Shown: piece after piece, positions 17,963 to 26,371 of the stretch
Layout of the letters: every line of letters starts with the position of its first letter
Numbering within the stretch: position 1 is the stretch's first letter
NCBI GenBank assembly: GCA_018242505.1
Contig: JAFEBU010000048.1
Location: 1 to 64,000, forward strand
DNA length: 64,000 nucleotides
Direction of reading: 5' to 3'
Source of the DNA: Pseudomonadota bacterium
GTDB taxonomy: Bacteria > Pseudomonadota > Alphaproteobacteria > Reyranellales > Reyranellaceae
Translations under genes and position numbers: made by a program
Notes under the pieces: generated by a model
Told to the model about the DNA's origin: nothing
The model's database searches: none
What the model saw: the letters and a program-made list of their open reading frames with translations, nothing else

Positions 17963-18922
17963 TTGGCCACCCGCACCGAGGTCCTTCTTTGGACCGACTC
18001 TGCCGTCGCCTATCTCGATGCGGTCGCTGCCGCCGGCCTTGCCGACCAGGTGAAAATCGAGACCGTGCCCCGCAAGGAAAAGCCGTCCGCCGATCAGCTG
18101 GCCAAGACCGAGGCATTGATGGCCGCTCTCGTTCCGCCCGGCTTGCTCCCGGCAATGCCGAAGCTGCGCTGGGCGCAGGCGATGACGGCCGGGGTCGAAG
18201 GCTGGCTTGCGCTGCCCGACCTGCCGGCGAACCTCACCCTCACCTGCGCGCGTGGCACGCATCGCGAATCGATGCCGGAGAACATCCTGGGGGCGCTGTT
18301 CTACGTCGCCAAGCCCTACGCCATCGCGGCCGAGAACCAGAAGCGTGGCCAATGGGTCCACGCCGCCGCCCAGCCGCTCACCGGCAAGACGCTCGGCATC
18401 CTGGGCCTCGGTGCCGTCGGCCAGGACGTGGCGCGCCTCGCCTCGGCACTCGGCATGCGCGTGATCGGCACCAGGCGACGACCGGCGCCGATGCCGCATG
18501 TCGCCGAAGTACTGCCCCCGGAACGCACACCGGAGGTGCTGGCGCAATCCGACTTCCTGCTACTTTTGCTGCCTGCCACGCCCGAGACCGACAATTTCAT
18601 CAACGCCGAGCGGCTCAGCCGAATGAAACCCGGCGCCTGGCTGCTGAATTTCGGCCGCGGCCACCTGATCAAGGACGACGACCTGATTGCGGCGGTGAAG
18701 GCGAAGAAGATCGCCGGCGCCGTTCTCGACGTCTTCCGCAAGGAGCCCCTGCCGGCGGATCATCCCTTCTGGAAAGCCGAGGGCATCATCGTGCTGCCCC
18801 ATATCGGGGGGCCACACCCCGAACGGGATCGCTTCGTCGCCCGGCTGTTCGCCGACAATCTCGGACGCTTCCTGCGGCACGAGCCGCTGCAGCACGTCGT
18901 CGATCGCAGAGCGGGATACTGA
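17963..18922 (+). CDS. D-isomer-specific 2-hydroxyacid dehydrogenase family protein
   Basis: This 319-residue NAD(P)-dependent enzyme should interconvert 2-oxo and D-2-hydroxy acids. The cofactor motif GLGAVGQDVA is near residues 147-156, the catalytic region LNFGRGHLI follows near 225-233 (Asn in place of the usual Asn/Val-Arg context), and the catalytic His is in LPHIGGPHPERD near 284-292. The start is a TTG with an AGGAG ribosome site 8 nt upstream, which decides it; no ATG or GTG is available near the expected N-terminus. It is followed 2 nt later by a deacetylase-fold gene, so the two are co-transcribed. Confidence 0.85.
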   Translation: MATRTEVLLWTDSAVAYLDAVAAAGLADQVKIETVPRKEKPSADQLAKTEALMAALVPPGLLPAMPKLRWAQAMTAGVEGWLALPDLPANLTLTCARGTHRESMPENILGALFYVAKPYAIAAENQKRGQWVHAAAQPLTGKTLGILGLGAVGQDVARLASALGMRVIGTRRRPAPMPHVAEVLPPERTPEVLAQSDFLLLLLPATPETDNFINAERLSRMKPGAWLLNFGRGHLIKDDDLIAAVKAKKIAGAVLDVFRKEPLPADHPFWKAEGIIVLPHIGGPHPERDRFVARLFADNLGRFLRHEPLQHVVDRRAGY

Positions 18923-18924
18923 AA

Positions 18925-19833
18925 ATGCTGCACCTTCCCCATCACAACCGTTACGCCTACTCGCCGATCGTCGACCGGCCGGATTATTCGTGGCCCGGCG
19001 GCAAGCGGCTTGCCGTCTATCTCGGCCTCAATATCGAGCACTTCGCCTTCGGCGCGGGCGACGGCCATCTGTTGACGGTGGCCGGCACGCCGCCCGACCC
19101 GCGCACCTTCGCCTGGCGCGACTACGGCAACCGCGTCGGCGTGTGGCGGTGCCTGGAGCTGTTCGACGAGCTCAACCTGCCGGCGGCGCATCTCATCAAC
19201 ACGACGGTGTTCGACTATGCGCCCCGGATCGTCGATGCGCTGAAGGCGCGCGGCGACGAGTTCATCGGCCATGGCCGCACCAATGCCGAGCGCCATGGGC
19301 ACATGTGGGAACAGGACGAGCGGCGCTTCCTCGAGGAGGTGCGCGACGCCATCGAGAAGGCGTCCGGCAAAAGGCCTCGCGGCTGGATGGCGCCGTGGAT
19401 GGCGTCGACCCATCACACACCGGATCTCCTGAAGGAGACCGGATTCGACTTCCTCATGGATTGGCCGGCCGACGACCAGCCGCTCTGGATGAAGACACGC
19501 TCGGGGCCGCTGATGAGCGTGCCCTATCCGCTCGAGATCAACGACAGCCCGCAGATCCTGGTGCGGCATCATTCGCCGGAGGAGTTCCGCGACTTCATCA
19601 TCGGCCAGTTCGATGAGCTGTTGCGTCAATCGGCCAGGCAGCCGCTGGTCTGCCCGATCGCGCTCCATACCATGATCGTCGGCCAGCCCTACAGGCTGCG
19701 CTGCCTGCGCGAGGCGCTGCAGCACATTGTGAACCATCCGCAGAAGGACAAGGTCTGGTTCACGCGGCCGTCCGACATCTACGACCATTGCGCGTCGCTG
19801 CCGAAGGGAACGATGATCGCGCCGCCTGCGTAA
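18925..19833 (+). CDS. Polysaccharide-deacetylase-fold hydrolase (PuuE/allantoinase-like)
   Basis: This 302-residue NodB-fold protein resembles the PuuE-type allantoinase and related amidohydrolases rather than true chitin deacetylases: there is no signal peptide, and the first strand reads LAVYLGLNIEHF where classical deacetylases have DDG. The metal-site histidines are likely in the GHGRTNAERHGHM region (about residues 112-124). It is coupled to the upstream dehydrogenase gene with only 2 nt between them. The substrate is unknown; a cyclic amide or ureide is plausible for the family. Confidence 0.85.
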   Translation: MLHLPHHNRYAYSPIVDRPDYSWPGGKRLAVYLGLNIEHFAFGAGDGHLLTVAGTPPDPRTFAWRDYGNRVGVWRCLELFDELNLPAAHLINTTVFDYAPRIVDALKARGDEFIGHGRTNAERHGHMWEQDERRFLEEVRDAIEKASGKRPRGWMAPWMASTHHTPDLLKETGFDFLMDWPADDQPLWMKTRSGPLMSVPYPLEINDSPQILVRHHSPEEFRDFIIGQFDELLRQSARQPLVCPIALHTMIVGQPYRLRCLREALQHIVNHPQKDKVWFTRPSDIYDHCASLPKGTMIAPPA

Positions 19834-19845
19834 GGCGGCGTATCG

Positions 19846-20052
19846 CTAGAGCTTCTTCTTGCGGCTGGCGGTCTTGCGCTTGGGGACCTTCTTGCCCTTC
19901 TTGCGGGCCTCGGAAAGGCCGATGGCGATGGCCTGCTTGCGGCTCTTCACCGTGCCGCCTTTGCCGCCCCTGCCGCTCTTCAGGGAGCCCTTCTTGCGCC
20001 GGCTCATCGCCCGTTTCACATCCTTGCCAGCACTGCGTGAGTACCGAACCAT
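19846..20052 (-). CDS. DUF6496-type small Lys/Arg-rich protein
   Basis: This 68-residue protein is extremely basic, starting MVRYSRSAGKDVKRAMSRR and ending in repeated Lys/Arg-Lys motifs (KKGKKVPKRKTASRKKKL), with a central GTVKSRKQAIAIGLSEARKKG segment. That central sequence is characteristic of the small DUF6496 proteins common in alpha- and betaproteobacteria. The composition suggests nucleic acid binding; function is unproven. A 27-residue membrane peptide gene is directly upstream on the same strand. Confidence 0.8.
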   Translation of the reverse strand: MVRYSRSAGKDVKRAMSRRKKGSLKSGRGGKGGTVKSRKQAIAIGLSEARKKGKKVPKRKTASRKKKL

Positions 20053-20063
20053 GGCTGCTCTCC

Positions 20064-20147
20064 TCAGCGCCAGAAGAGCGCAAGCAGGATGATGATCGGC
20101 AACGGAATGCCAAGCAGCCAAAGCAGGATTCCACGACCAAAGCCCAT
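20064..20147 (-). CDS. 27-residue hydrophobic membrane peptide
   Basis: The frame MGFGRGILLWLLGIPLPIII-LLALFWR encodes a single hydrophobic helix with basic residues at both ends. A GGAGG ribosome site lies 5 nt before the ATG, and the stop is 11 nt before the DUF6496 start, so the two appear to form a small operon. Peptides of this look occur in Hyphomicrobiales genomes but have no assigned function. Its size puts it below usual gene-calling cut-offs. Confidence 0.6.
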   Translation of the reverse strand: MGFGRGILLWLLGIPLPIIILLALFWR

Positions 20148-20271
20148 GGCAGCCTCCAGGTTTCGGGGACGACGCGCCCGCGAGTGCAGCGCGATGTGCG
20201 TGATACTGACCGATGCGATAACGTGAGCCGCGGCCGGACGTTGCCGACACCGCGCATTTGGAGATGCGCCG

Positions 20272-22371
20272 TCAGCGCCGCGACCCGGCCATGACCACGA
20301 AGACCACGGTGGTGTCCGGCGCCAGGCCCTCTAGCTCGGTGCGCGCGATCGCCCGCGCCTGATCGAGCGTGGCGGAACCTCCGAGATCGATGATGTGACC
20401 ACCTGCCACCAGAGCCACTTCCGGCGGCGAGGTCGCACCCGACCAGAGCCGCTCCAGGGCGTCGATCGCCTGGTCGGCGGAGGACGTCTCCACGCGCGCG
20501 TCGCTGCGCTGGAGGCGGACCGTTCCGTCGAGATCGATCACGCGCACAGGATGCCGCTCCGCAATCGCTGCCTGGATCACGCGCATACGATCGGTCGCTG
20601 CCGCGACATAGGTCGCCTCGGACGGCACGGCCAACGACCGGGAGGCAATCGCCCGCGCTTCGTCCTCGCCAATCACGGTGCGGGAGGTCGAATCCATCTC
20701 GACGGCCCCGACGGCCGTGGCACGGACATGCTGGCTGTGAGGGTCGATCTCGATCGTCACCTCGACGCTTTGCGGCGCGGCGCCCATCCGCACGACGGCA
20801 TCGAAGGCCTCCCGTCGGATCGCCTTCAGATCCGCCGGCTGCGGATCGGCGATGACGCGCTCGACCATCTCGCGCACCAGCGCCAGCGCGACGCCGATCG
20901 ACGAAATCACCTCCGCATCCCTGGAGATGACGTAGGCCAATCCCATCCGCTCGGCGACGAACGGGATCAACGCGCCGGCGCCACCGCCCTCGCCGACAAG
21001 CGTCGCCTGATCGCGATCGAGGCCGTATTCGGCGATGAGCTGCTCGACGACCCGCTCCGCTTTCTCGCCCGCACGTTCCAGGATGCGGCGCGCCGCTTCC
21101 TCGACCGAACATCCCAGCGCCGCCGCCAGCGGGACCATCGCCGCGCGCGCTGCGCCGGGGTTGCCGTAGGCGTGCACGCCGGGCTTCGCGTAGCCCAGCA
21201 CGTTGGCGGCACACGTCGTGGTGAGCGCATAGACCTCGCCGTCTCGGGCACGGACGGCGACATAGTCGCCGGGATCGCCGCTGTGGGGCCGGATGAACGA
21301 AATGGCGGCGTCGGCGAAAAGATCGGCTTGGGCGAAAGCGGCGTATCGCAGGCCGGCGATGTGGGCGCTGCGCGGGCCGATATCGCCGAGTTCGCCGTCT
21401 TTCATGCGAATCATGCTGCCGCCACCCACGCCGATCACCCGTACGTCGAGCGAGCTCAGGTGGGTTTCATGGCCGCCGATCCGGGCATATTTCACCGTCG
21501 GTCGGCCGTTGCGGATAACACCGACATTCGTGCTCGTCCCGCCGACCTCGAAATAGAGCCCGTCCGATACCCTGAGGTGCATCAGCGCGCCCGCCACGCT
21601 CGCCGCAGGGCCGGAGAGCATGGTCATGGCCGGCCGCCGGCGCATCTCGCGCATGTCCATGACGCCGCCGTCGCCGCGCATGATCATCAGCGGCGCCTCG
21701 ATGCCTGCCTCGCGGACGCTCGCTTCGGTCATCGTGACCGTGTCGATCATCCTGGGAAGGATGCTGGCATTGACGACGGCAGTGCGGGTGCGGGTCGCAA
21801 GCCCGTAAAGCTTCGACATCTCGTGTCCGCAGGTCACCGGCAACCCGAGCGATACTGCGGCAGCACGCACCGTCTCCTCGCTCGCATTGTCGTCGACGGC
21901 GAAGGCGCTGGTGGCGACGACGACGCGCGCGCCCTCCTCGCGCAACGCCTCGATCGCGGTTCGCGCTGTCCGGTCGCCGAGCGACTCGGCGGCGATGAAG
22001 CGGTGGCTGGGCTTGAGAACATGGCCCGGCGCAAGCTCGATCTCACCGATCCGGCTCTGCGCGCGCGCCAGTTCAACCGCCGCACCGCCCGCCGTGCCAA
22101 TCACGCCGACCGGCGCGACATCGCCCTCCAGCAGCGCGTTGGTCGCCTGGGTCGTGCTGTGGGCGAGAAAGACGACATCCTTCGGATCGACCCCGGAACG
22201 GTCGAGCACGGCATGGAAGACCTCGACCACCCCCTTGGCGACGCCCCTCGCATCGGCGTGCGTCGTCGGCACGGCATATCGTCCGACGACTTCGAGCGTC
22301 GTGTTGTCGATCAGGACGGCCTTGGTGAAGGTGCCGCCGACGTCGATCCCGATTCGGTACGCTTTCTTCAA
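20272..22371 (-). CDS. Hydantoinase/oxoprolinase family protein (HyuA type)
   Basis: This 699-residue protein has the N-terminal Hydant_A_N ASKHA-type ATP-binding start (RIGIDVGGTFTKAVLID, about residues 5-21), the hydantoinase A domain (about 190-480, with GGTSTNVGVIRNG and GVGGGSMIRM), and a C-terminal extension. Family members open 5-oxoproline or hydantoin rings, or carboxylate ketones, using ATP and usually need a HyuB partner; none is adjacent. The TTG at 22371 is the only workable start after the upstream dioxygenase stop. It is co-directional with that gene, 10 nt away. Confidence 0.85.
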   Translation of the reverse strand: MKKAYRIGIDVGGTFTKAVLIDNTTLEVVGRYAVPTTHADARGVAKGVVEVFHAVLDRSGVDPKDVVFLAHSTTQATNALLEGDVAPVGVIGTAGGAAVELARAQSRIGEIELAPGHVLKPSHRFIAAESLGDRTARTAIEALREEGARVVVATSAFAVDDNASEETVRAAAVSLGLPVTCGHEMSKLYGLATRTRTAVVNASILPRMIDTVTMTEASVREAGIEAPLMIMRGDGGVMDMREMRRRPAMTMLSGPAASVAGALMHLRVSDGLYFEVGGTSTNVGVIRNGRPTVKYARIGGHETHLSSLDVRVIGVGGGSMIRMKDGELGDIGPRSAHIAGLRYAAFAQADLFADAAISFIRPHSGDPGDYVAVRARDGEVYALTTTCAANVLGYAKPGVHAYGNPGAARAAMVPLAAALGCSVEEAARRILERAGEKAERVVEQLIAEYGLDRDQATLVGEGGGAGALIPFVAERMGLAYVISRDAEVISSIGVALALVREMVERVIADPQPADLKAIRREAFDAVVRMGAAPQSVEVTIEIDPHSQHVRATAVGAVEMDSTSRTVIGEDEARAIASRSLAVPSEATYVAAATDRMRVIQAAIAERHPVRVIDLDGTVRLQRSDARVETSSADQAIDALERLWSGATSPPEVALVAGGHIIDLGGSATLDQARAIARTELEGLAPDTTVVFVVMAGSRR

Positions 22372-22381
22372 CGCGCGGCTT

Positions 22382-23215
22382 CTATGGACGGAAGTGCGCC
22401 TCGCCGGTGCCGCGATAGAGGATCTGGACCTGCCGCCCGACGATGGCGGCATGGGCCGCCATCGCTTCCGGCGCACAGTCCGCAGCCGGCCGCGGTTCAG
22501 GCTCGAAGTTGTTGTAGAGGTCGCGGCCGCGCACCAGCGTGGCGCTGTCCTTCGCGCCGACCGCCTGCTTGACGTGCGTGGGAATGTAACGGATGGCAAA
22601 GCCGATACGCCGGTCGCCCGACATGTTCGGCGCCGAGCCGTGGGCCAACAGCACATGATGCAGCGATGCCTGGCCCGGTTCGAGGGGAACGGCGACGCCC
22701 TTCGCCTCGTCGACCTTGACCGCGATCTCCTGCCCGCGACTCAGAAGGTTGTCCTTGTCGAAGGTGTCGCGATGCTCGACCTGCTCGCGATGCGAGCCGG
22801 GCATGAACTTCATGCAGCCATTGAGGAGATTGGCCGGCGTGAACGCGACCCATACCGTCATGACATCCGGCGTGCTCAGGCCCCAGTAGGTTGCATCCTG
22901 ATGCCAGGAGACGAAACCGCGATCGGCCGGTTCCTTGATGAAGAAACTGGTGCTCCAGCATAGCAGGTCGGGACCGAGCACGTCCTCCACCGCATCGAGG
23001 ATGCGCGGGTGGCGGATCAGGTCGTTCAGCCAGGTAAGATAGAGGTGGGCCTTGTGCCGACGGTCTCCCTGGATCGGGCTGCCGATCCGCGCCTCGTGCT
23101 CTTCGAGGCGATCGCGCAATAGGCGCGTCTCGGCCGCCGACAATACGTCGATCGGGAAGTAGTAACCATCCCGCCTGTACTTGGCGACCGCATCTTCAGA
23201 CAGAAGCTTGGGCAT
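22382..23215 (-). CDS. Phytanoyl-CoA dioxygenase (PhyH) family protein
   Basis: This 277-residue Fe(II)/2-oxoglutarate-dependent oxygenase shows the iron ligands H105/D107 (SWHQDATYWG) and a distal histidine in LLAHGSAPNMSGDRR (about H192) with the 2-oxoglutarate-binding arginine following. The ATG at 23215 was chosen because residues before it in the longer frame are low-complexity. Family members hydroxylate acyl-CoAs or small metabolites. It is co-transcribed with the HyuA-type gene, suggesting consecutive steps on one substrate. Confidence 0.88.
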   Translation of the reverse strand: MPKLLSEDAVAKYRRDGYYFPIDVLSAAETRLLRDRLEEHEARIGSPIQGDRRHKAHLYLTWLNDLIRHPRILDAVEDVLGPDLLCWSTSFFIKEPADRGFVSWHQDATYWGLSTPDVMTVWVAFTPANLLNGCMKFMPGSHREQVEHRDTFDKDNLLSRGQEIAVKVDEAKGVAVPLEPGQASLHHVLLAHGSAPNMSGDRRIGFAIRYIPTHVKQAVGAKDSATLVRGRDLYNNFEPEPRPAADCAPEAMAAHAAIVGRQVQILYRGTGEAHFRP

Positions 23216-23313
23216 CGAGTCCCATCCCGGGTTTCCCGTCGCAATGCTCCGGCGAAGGCCGCAGGCGGTCAAGGCTTTTGCGGACCTTTGTCTCACGATA
23301 CGGACCCGAGCGA

Positions 23314-23751
23314 CTAAAGGTCGATGAGCGCGAGGCCAAGTTCAGGCTTCTTGCGGCGTCGCAGATGTGCCGGCGTCTCGAGGATGGTGACTTCGAGGGT
23401 CGGCCGCACGATGCCGTTCAGGAAGTGGCCGCCGCGGACCGAGCCGTCACTCAGGCCGAGGACTGCATGCATATGCAGGCTCGGCTTGCCGTCGTCGCCA
23501 AGGGCGATGTCGCCCAGCAGGCTCAGGCCCTCGCACTGCTCGTCGATGGAGACCGGCCGATACGTCTTCCTCTGGAGATCGAACCAGCCAACCGTCGCCC
23601 GCTCGAACGCGCCCAGTGCCGTGAGCGACGCGGCTTTCAGCGAAGCGCGGCCGGCGAAGGCGGCGATCTCGGCAAAGGCTTCGTCGCCGGCATCGAGGAC
23701 GAGGACGAAGGTCCGCTCGCCGGAATTCTCCCAGACAAGTTTCGACTTCAT
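23314..23751 (-). CDS. PPC/DUF296 domain protein
   Basis: This 145-residue protein matches the DUF296 (PCC, plants and prokaryotes conserved) fold: LVLDAGDEAFAEIAAFAGRA, AASLTALGAFERATVGWFD, and a C-terminal LHMHAVLGLSDGSVRGGHFL segment with the conserved histidines. Prokaryotic members form trimers that may bind metal; in plants the domain accompanies AT-hook DNA-binding proteins. The ATG at 23751 gives the standard length. Function here is unknown. Confidence 0.85.
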   Translation of the reverse strand: MKSKLVWENSGERTFVLVLDAGDEAFAEIAAFAGRASLKAASLTALGAFERATVGWFDLQRKTYRPVSIDEQCEGLSLLGDIALGDDGKPSLHMHAVLGLSDGSVRGGHFLNGIVRPTLEVTILETPAHLRRRKKPELGLALIDL

Positions 23752-23936
23752 GGTCCGCTCCGCACAAGGGCCATGAAAGGAAACGATCGACACCCGGCGT
23801 CGTTGCCGGCGACATCTTTCAGGACTTCTGCATGCATTCTCCGCCGATTCCCTCCACATCGGATCGGATGCCGAACGACACCTGTCGGGATCGCGTGATA
23901 CGAGGCGCTCGCCCGCTTTGGAGTTGTGGAGTTGTC

Positions 23937-24224
23937 ATGCCTGCCGGCCAGGGAGAGTTCCATGCCATTCGCAAGCCTGCGGTCGGTAAAATTTCCGCAG
24001 GTCTGATCGCAGTGCTCGTGGCCGGCGGTGTCTTGGTCTCGACCGCCGACGCTGCCTCCGACAGAGGTCCGCAACAGAGCGTCATCGAAACCGGCACGGC
24101 GATCTGGGGCGCAAGGCCGATCCTGCCGACCCTGATCGAAGCGGCCCGCCGAGAGGCGCCCGTGCCGGGTGTCGATTCATCCAGGCCGATCATGGTCGCT
24201 TACCGGCCTGCGATCGGCCGCTGA
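23937..24224 (+). CDS. Small secreted protein, unknown function
   Basis: This 95-residue protein has a hydrophobic segment (ISAGLIAVLVAGGVLVSTA) ending in ADAA at about residues 17-39, consistent with a signal peptide or membrane anchor. The start was set at the ATG at 23937 because a GGAG sequence lies 5-6 nt upstream. No family is recognised. It precedes a lipoprotein gene in the same direction. Confidence 0.5.
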   Translation: MPAGQGEFHAIRKPAVGKISAGLIAVLVAGGVLVSTADAASDRGPQQSVIETGTAIWGARPILPTLIEAARREAPVPGVDSSRPIMVAYRPAIGR

Positions 24225-24293
24225 CGCCATCCCTCGATCGTCGCCACTTTACAGGAAGCGCAACAAGGCCGACGCTGGGTCGTTGGCCTTGCC

Positions 24294-24860
24294 ATGCGAT
24301 GCTCGAAACCCGCCTTTTTTATTGTCGCCGCTCTTTTCTGGCTTGGCGGCTGTGCCTCCGGGGCCGGCATCGGCGGCACCGACTACGCACCGCAGTATGA
24401 CTACGGCGAATTCTATGCGGTCACCAACGGCAAGACCTTCCGCGTCGCAATCTCGGGCAATCCATTCCCCAGCCTGTCGCAAGAGGAGACGGAGCGGCGC
24501 CTCCTCCCGGTCATGCAGGCCAACAAGCCCCAGCCGAACCTGACATTCACCTATGCCAAGCCCGCCGAGGAGCCGCATCCCGACTATCGCCTCGAGCTGG
24601 TCTTCGACGCCGCCAACGACCTCACCGCCGCCCGTGTCTGTGCCCACCAGATCCGGCACAAGGCCAAACCCACACGGCCGTTCGATCTGTTCGCGGTCTA
24701 CTGCCGCAACGACCTCGCGCTGTCGCAAAGCACAGCCTGGACCCCGGCCATCGGGCCGGACGATCCTCGCGTCGGACAGCTCTTCTCGCATCTCTTCATG
24801 GTGCTGTTCAATCCGTTCAAGCGCCCGCGGCCGCATCCCTTCCCGTTCATGATGTTCTGA
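24294..24860 (+). CDS. Outer-envelope lipoprotein, unknown function
   Basis: This 188-residue protein has a signal peptide with lipobox LGGC (residues 17-20), so the cysteine at about residue 20 should be lipidated. The mature part has an alternating charged/aromatic sequence (YDYGEFYAVTNGKTFRVAI) and a Pro/Phe-rich C-terminus (FKRPRPHPFPFMMF). No domain is recognised. A long inverted repeat at 24886-24915 follows its stop. Confidence 0.8.
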   Translation: MRCSKPAFFIVAALFWLGGCASGAGIGGTDYAPQYDYGEFYAVTNGKTFRVAISGNPFPSLSQEETERRLLPVMQANKPQPNLTFTYAKPAEEPHPDYRLELVFDAANDLTAARVCAHQIRHKAKPTRPFDLFAVYCRNDLALSQSTAWTPAIGPDDPRVGQLFSHLFMVLFNPFKRPRPHPFPFMMF

Positions 24861-24885
24861 CACCACTCGCGTGCGGATGGGCGAT

Positions 24886-24915
24886 GGCCCGCCGGACGAA
24901 AGAATCCGGCGGGCC
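24886..24915. terminator. Bidirectional terminator-like hairpin between convergent genes
   Basis: GGCCCGCCGGA (24886-24896) pairs perfectly over 11 bp with TCCGGCGGGCC (24905-24915) around an 8-nt CGAAAGAA loop. It lies between the convergent lipoprotein and the PepSY-like gene. There is no strong T-tract on either side, so termination is likely but not certain. Confidence 0.55.
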
Positions 24916-24950
24916 CTTGCTCCGCCCATTGCGATCGCCGATTGCGATCA

Positions 24951-25310
24951 CTACTGGACCATCACCCGACCCGACGGATCGAGGACGACAGCCACTTCAA
25001 CGCCGTTCTTGACGGCGCGCCCCCGCCAAGTGCCGTCGGTGTGGTGGCTGAGGCCCTTGACGTTGGTGAAACCCGCCGACTCGATCTGGGCGCGGGCGCC
25101 GGCCATACCTGCCGTCCCATTCGGCGAGTCGAGCGCGCCTGCCCGTGGAGTGCCCGTCGTCGGGGGTGGCAACTCGCTGCTGCCGGTCCCCGAATAGGAT
25201 GTGCCTGGCGGCGGATTGCTCGCCCCCGGCTGCATCGGCGCGTTTTGCGCATACGCCGCGCCGGAAAGACCCAGAATCGCCGCGGCTGCAATCAAGGTCG
25301 ATTTCATCAT
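24951..25310 (-). CDS. Small periplasmic PepSY-like protein
   Basis: This 119-residue protein has a clear signal peptide (MMKSTLIAAAAILGLSGAAY, cleavage after AYA), a Pro/Gly/Ser-rich linker (about 28-60), and a C-terminal half that looks like a small PepSY-type fold (IESAGFTNVKGLSHHTDGTW followed by a VVLDPSGRV strand). An AAAAGGAG ribosome site precedes the double ATG. Function is unknown. Confidence 0.8.
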   Translation of the reverse strand: MMKSTLIAAAAILGLSGAAYAQNAPMQPGASNPPPGTSYSGTGSSELPPPTTGTPRAGALDSPNGTAGMAGARAQIESAGFTNVKGLSHHTDGTWRGRAVKNGVEVAVVLDPSGRVMVQ

Positions 25311-25441
25311 CTGCTCCTTTTCCAATATGCACCTCGTTGGGAATGCGCTTCCCGCGGAGGAGGTTGCGGAGCTGAGACGATGGATTTGCCCGCTATTCGT
25401 GCCGGTCGGGCGCAACCTTTCCGGAACTCGGCCGACGGGAT

Positions 25442-26296
25442 CTATTCGGCCGCTTTCGATGCCGGCTGGCGCCCCGACCATTCCTTCATTGCCGCTTCCA
25501 TAGTCATGAAGACGGCGCCACCCGCGGCCAGCTTCTTGATCAGGCGCTCCAGCATCATCATGCGGTGGCCCCGGCCGATCACATGCGGATGGAAGGTGTA
25601 GGTGAGGATGCCGAAGTCCGGGCAAACCTCGGTCATATAGGTGAAGTCGTCGACGAAATTCTCCAGCACACCACCCGCATTCATCAGGCCGGCCTGGATG
25701 GAGCCGTTGGGATTGCGCATGTATTCGAAGTGCGGGAAATCGTCGAGCGACCAGCTGATCGGCATTTCGATCAGCCGCGTCGCGCGTCCGCGCACGAACG
25801 GCTTCTTCAGCTCCACGACGTCGCCCTGGCGCGCGTAGTAGCAATCGTAGTCGTGACCCATCATCGAGCTGTCGTACTGGATGCCATGCTTCAGCAGGAG
25901 CTCGATCGAATGAGGCGACAGGTCCCAGGCCGGCGAACGGTAGCCGCGCGCGAACCTGCCGCTCACGCGCTTGATCGACTCGTTGCCGCGCACGATCTCC
26001 TCTTCTTCCTCCTCGCGCGACAGCGCCACCGGCAGGCGATGCGTCCAGCCATGATGGGCAAGCTCGTGGCCGGCATCGACGTAGGGCATCACCGCATGGG
26101 GTGAGCTGTCGATCGTGTGGCCGGGCGTGAAGAAAGTCGCCTTGATGTCATATTTGGCCAGCAATGCGACCAGACGCGGGATGACCACCGTGTCGTATTC
26201 GCCACGCGACATCACCGTCGGCGACGTCAATCCGCGGGCGATGAAGCCCGAGAGATGGTCGTGGTCGAACGTCAGACAAACGATGTGACGAGCCAT
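25442..26296 (-). CDS. Polysaccharide-deacetylase-family hydrolase
   Basis: This 284-residue NodB-fold hydrolase has the start MARHIVCLTFDHDHLSGF: the FDHD motif supplies the catalytic/metal aspartates and the second metal motif is HELAHHGWTH (about residues 76-85). No signal peptide is present, so it acts in the cytoplasm, probably on a small N-acyl, cyclic amide or formyl substrate rather than on cell-wall polymers. The ATG at 26296 has an AAGGAG ribosome site. It is divergent from a GST gene across a palindrome at 26314-26329. Confidence 0.88.
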   Translation of the reverse strand: MARHIVCLTFDHDHLSGFIARGLTSPTVMSRGEYDTVVIPRLVALLAKYDIKATFFTPGHTIDSSPHAVMPYVDAGHELAHHGWTHRLPVALSREEEEEEIVRGNESIKRVSGRFARGYRSPAWDLSPHSIELLLKHGIQYDSSMMGHDYDCYYARQGDVVELKKPFVRGRATRLIEMPISWSLDDFPHFEYMRNPNGSIQAGLMNAGGVLENFVDDFTYMTEVCPDFGILTYTFHPHVIGRGHRMMMLERLIKKLAAGGAVFMTMEAAMKEWSGRQPASKAAE

Positions 26297-26313
26297 GGCG
26301 ACGCTCCTTCGAA

Positions 26314-26329
26314 GATATGCAACCATATC
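26314..26329. promoter_or_regulatory. Perfect dyad GATATG-N4-CATATC between divergent genes
   Basis: A 6-bp perfect inverted repeat with a CAAC spacer sits in the 75-nt gap between the deacetylase and GST genes. It is well placed to control both. No regulator gene is adjacent. Confidence 0.45.
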
Positions 26330-26371
26330 CGGCTGGCGATGACCGGTCATCCGCCATCGGGAGATCTGCCG

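Noticed and set aside
17656-17976. A 106-codon minus-strand frame in the MarR-dehydrogenase gap
   Set aside because: Low-complexity Ala/Arg-rich sequence, no ribosome site and no recognisable domain.
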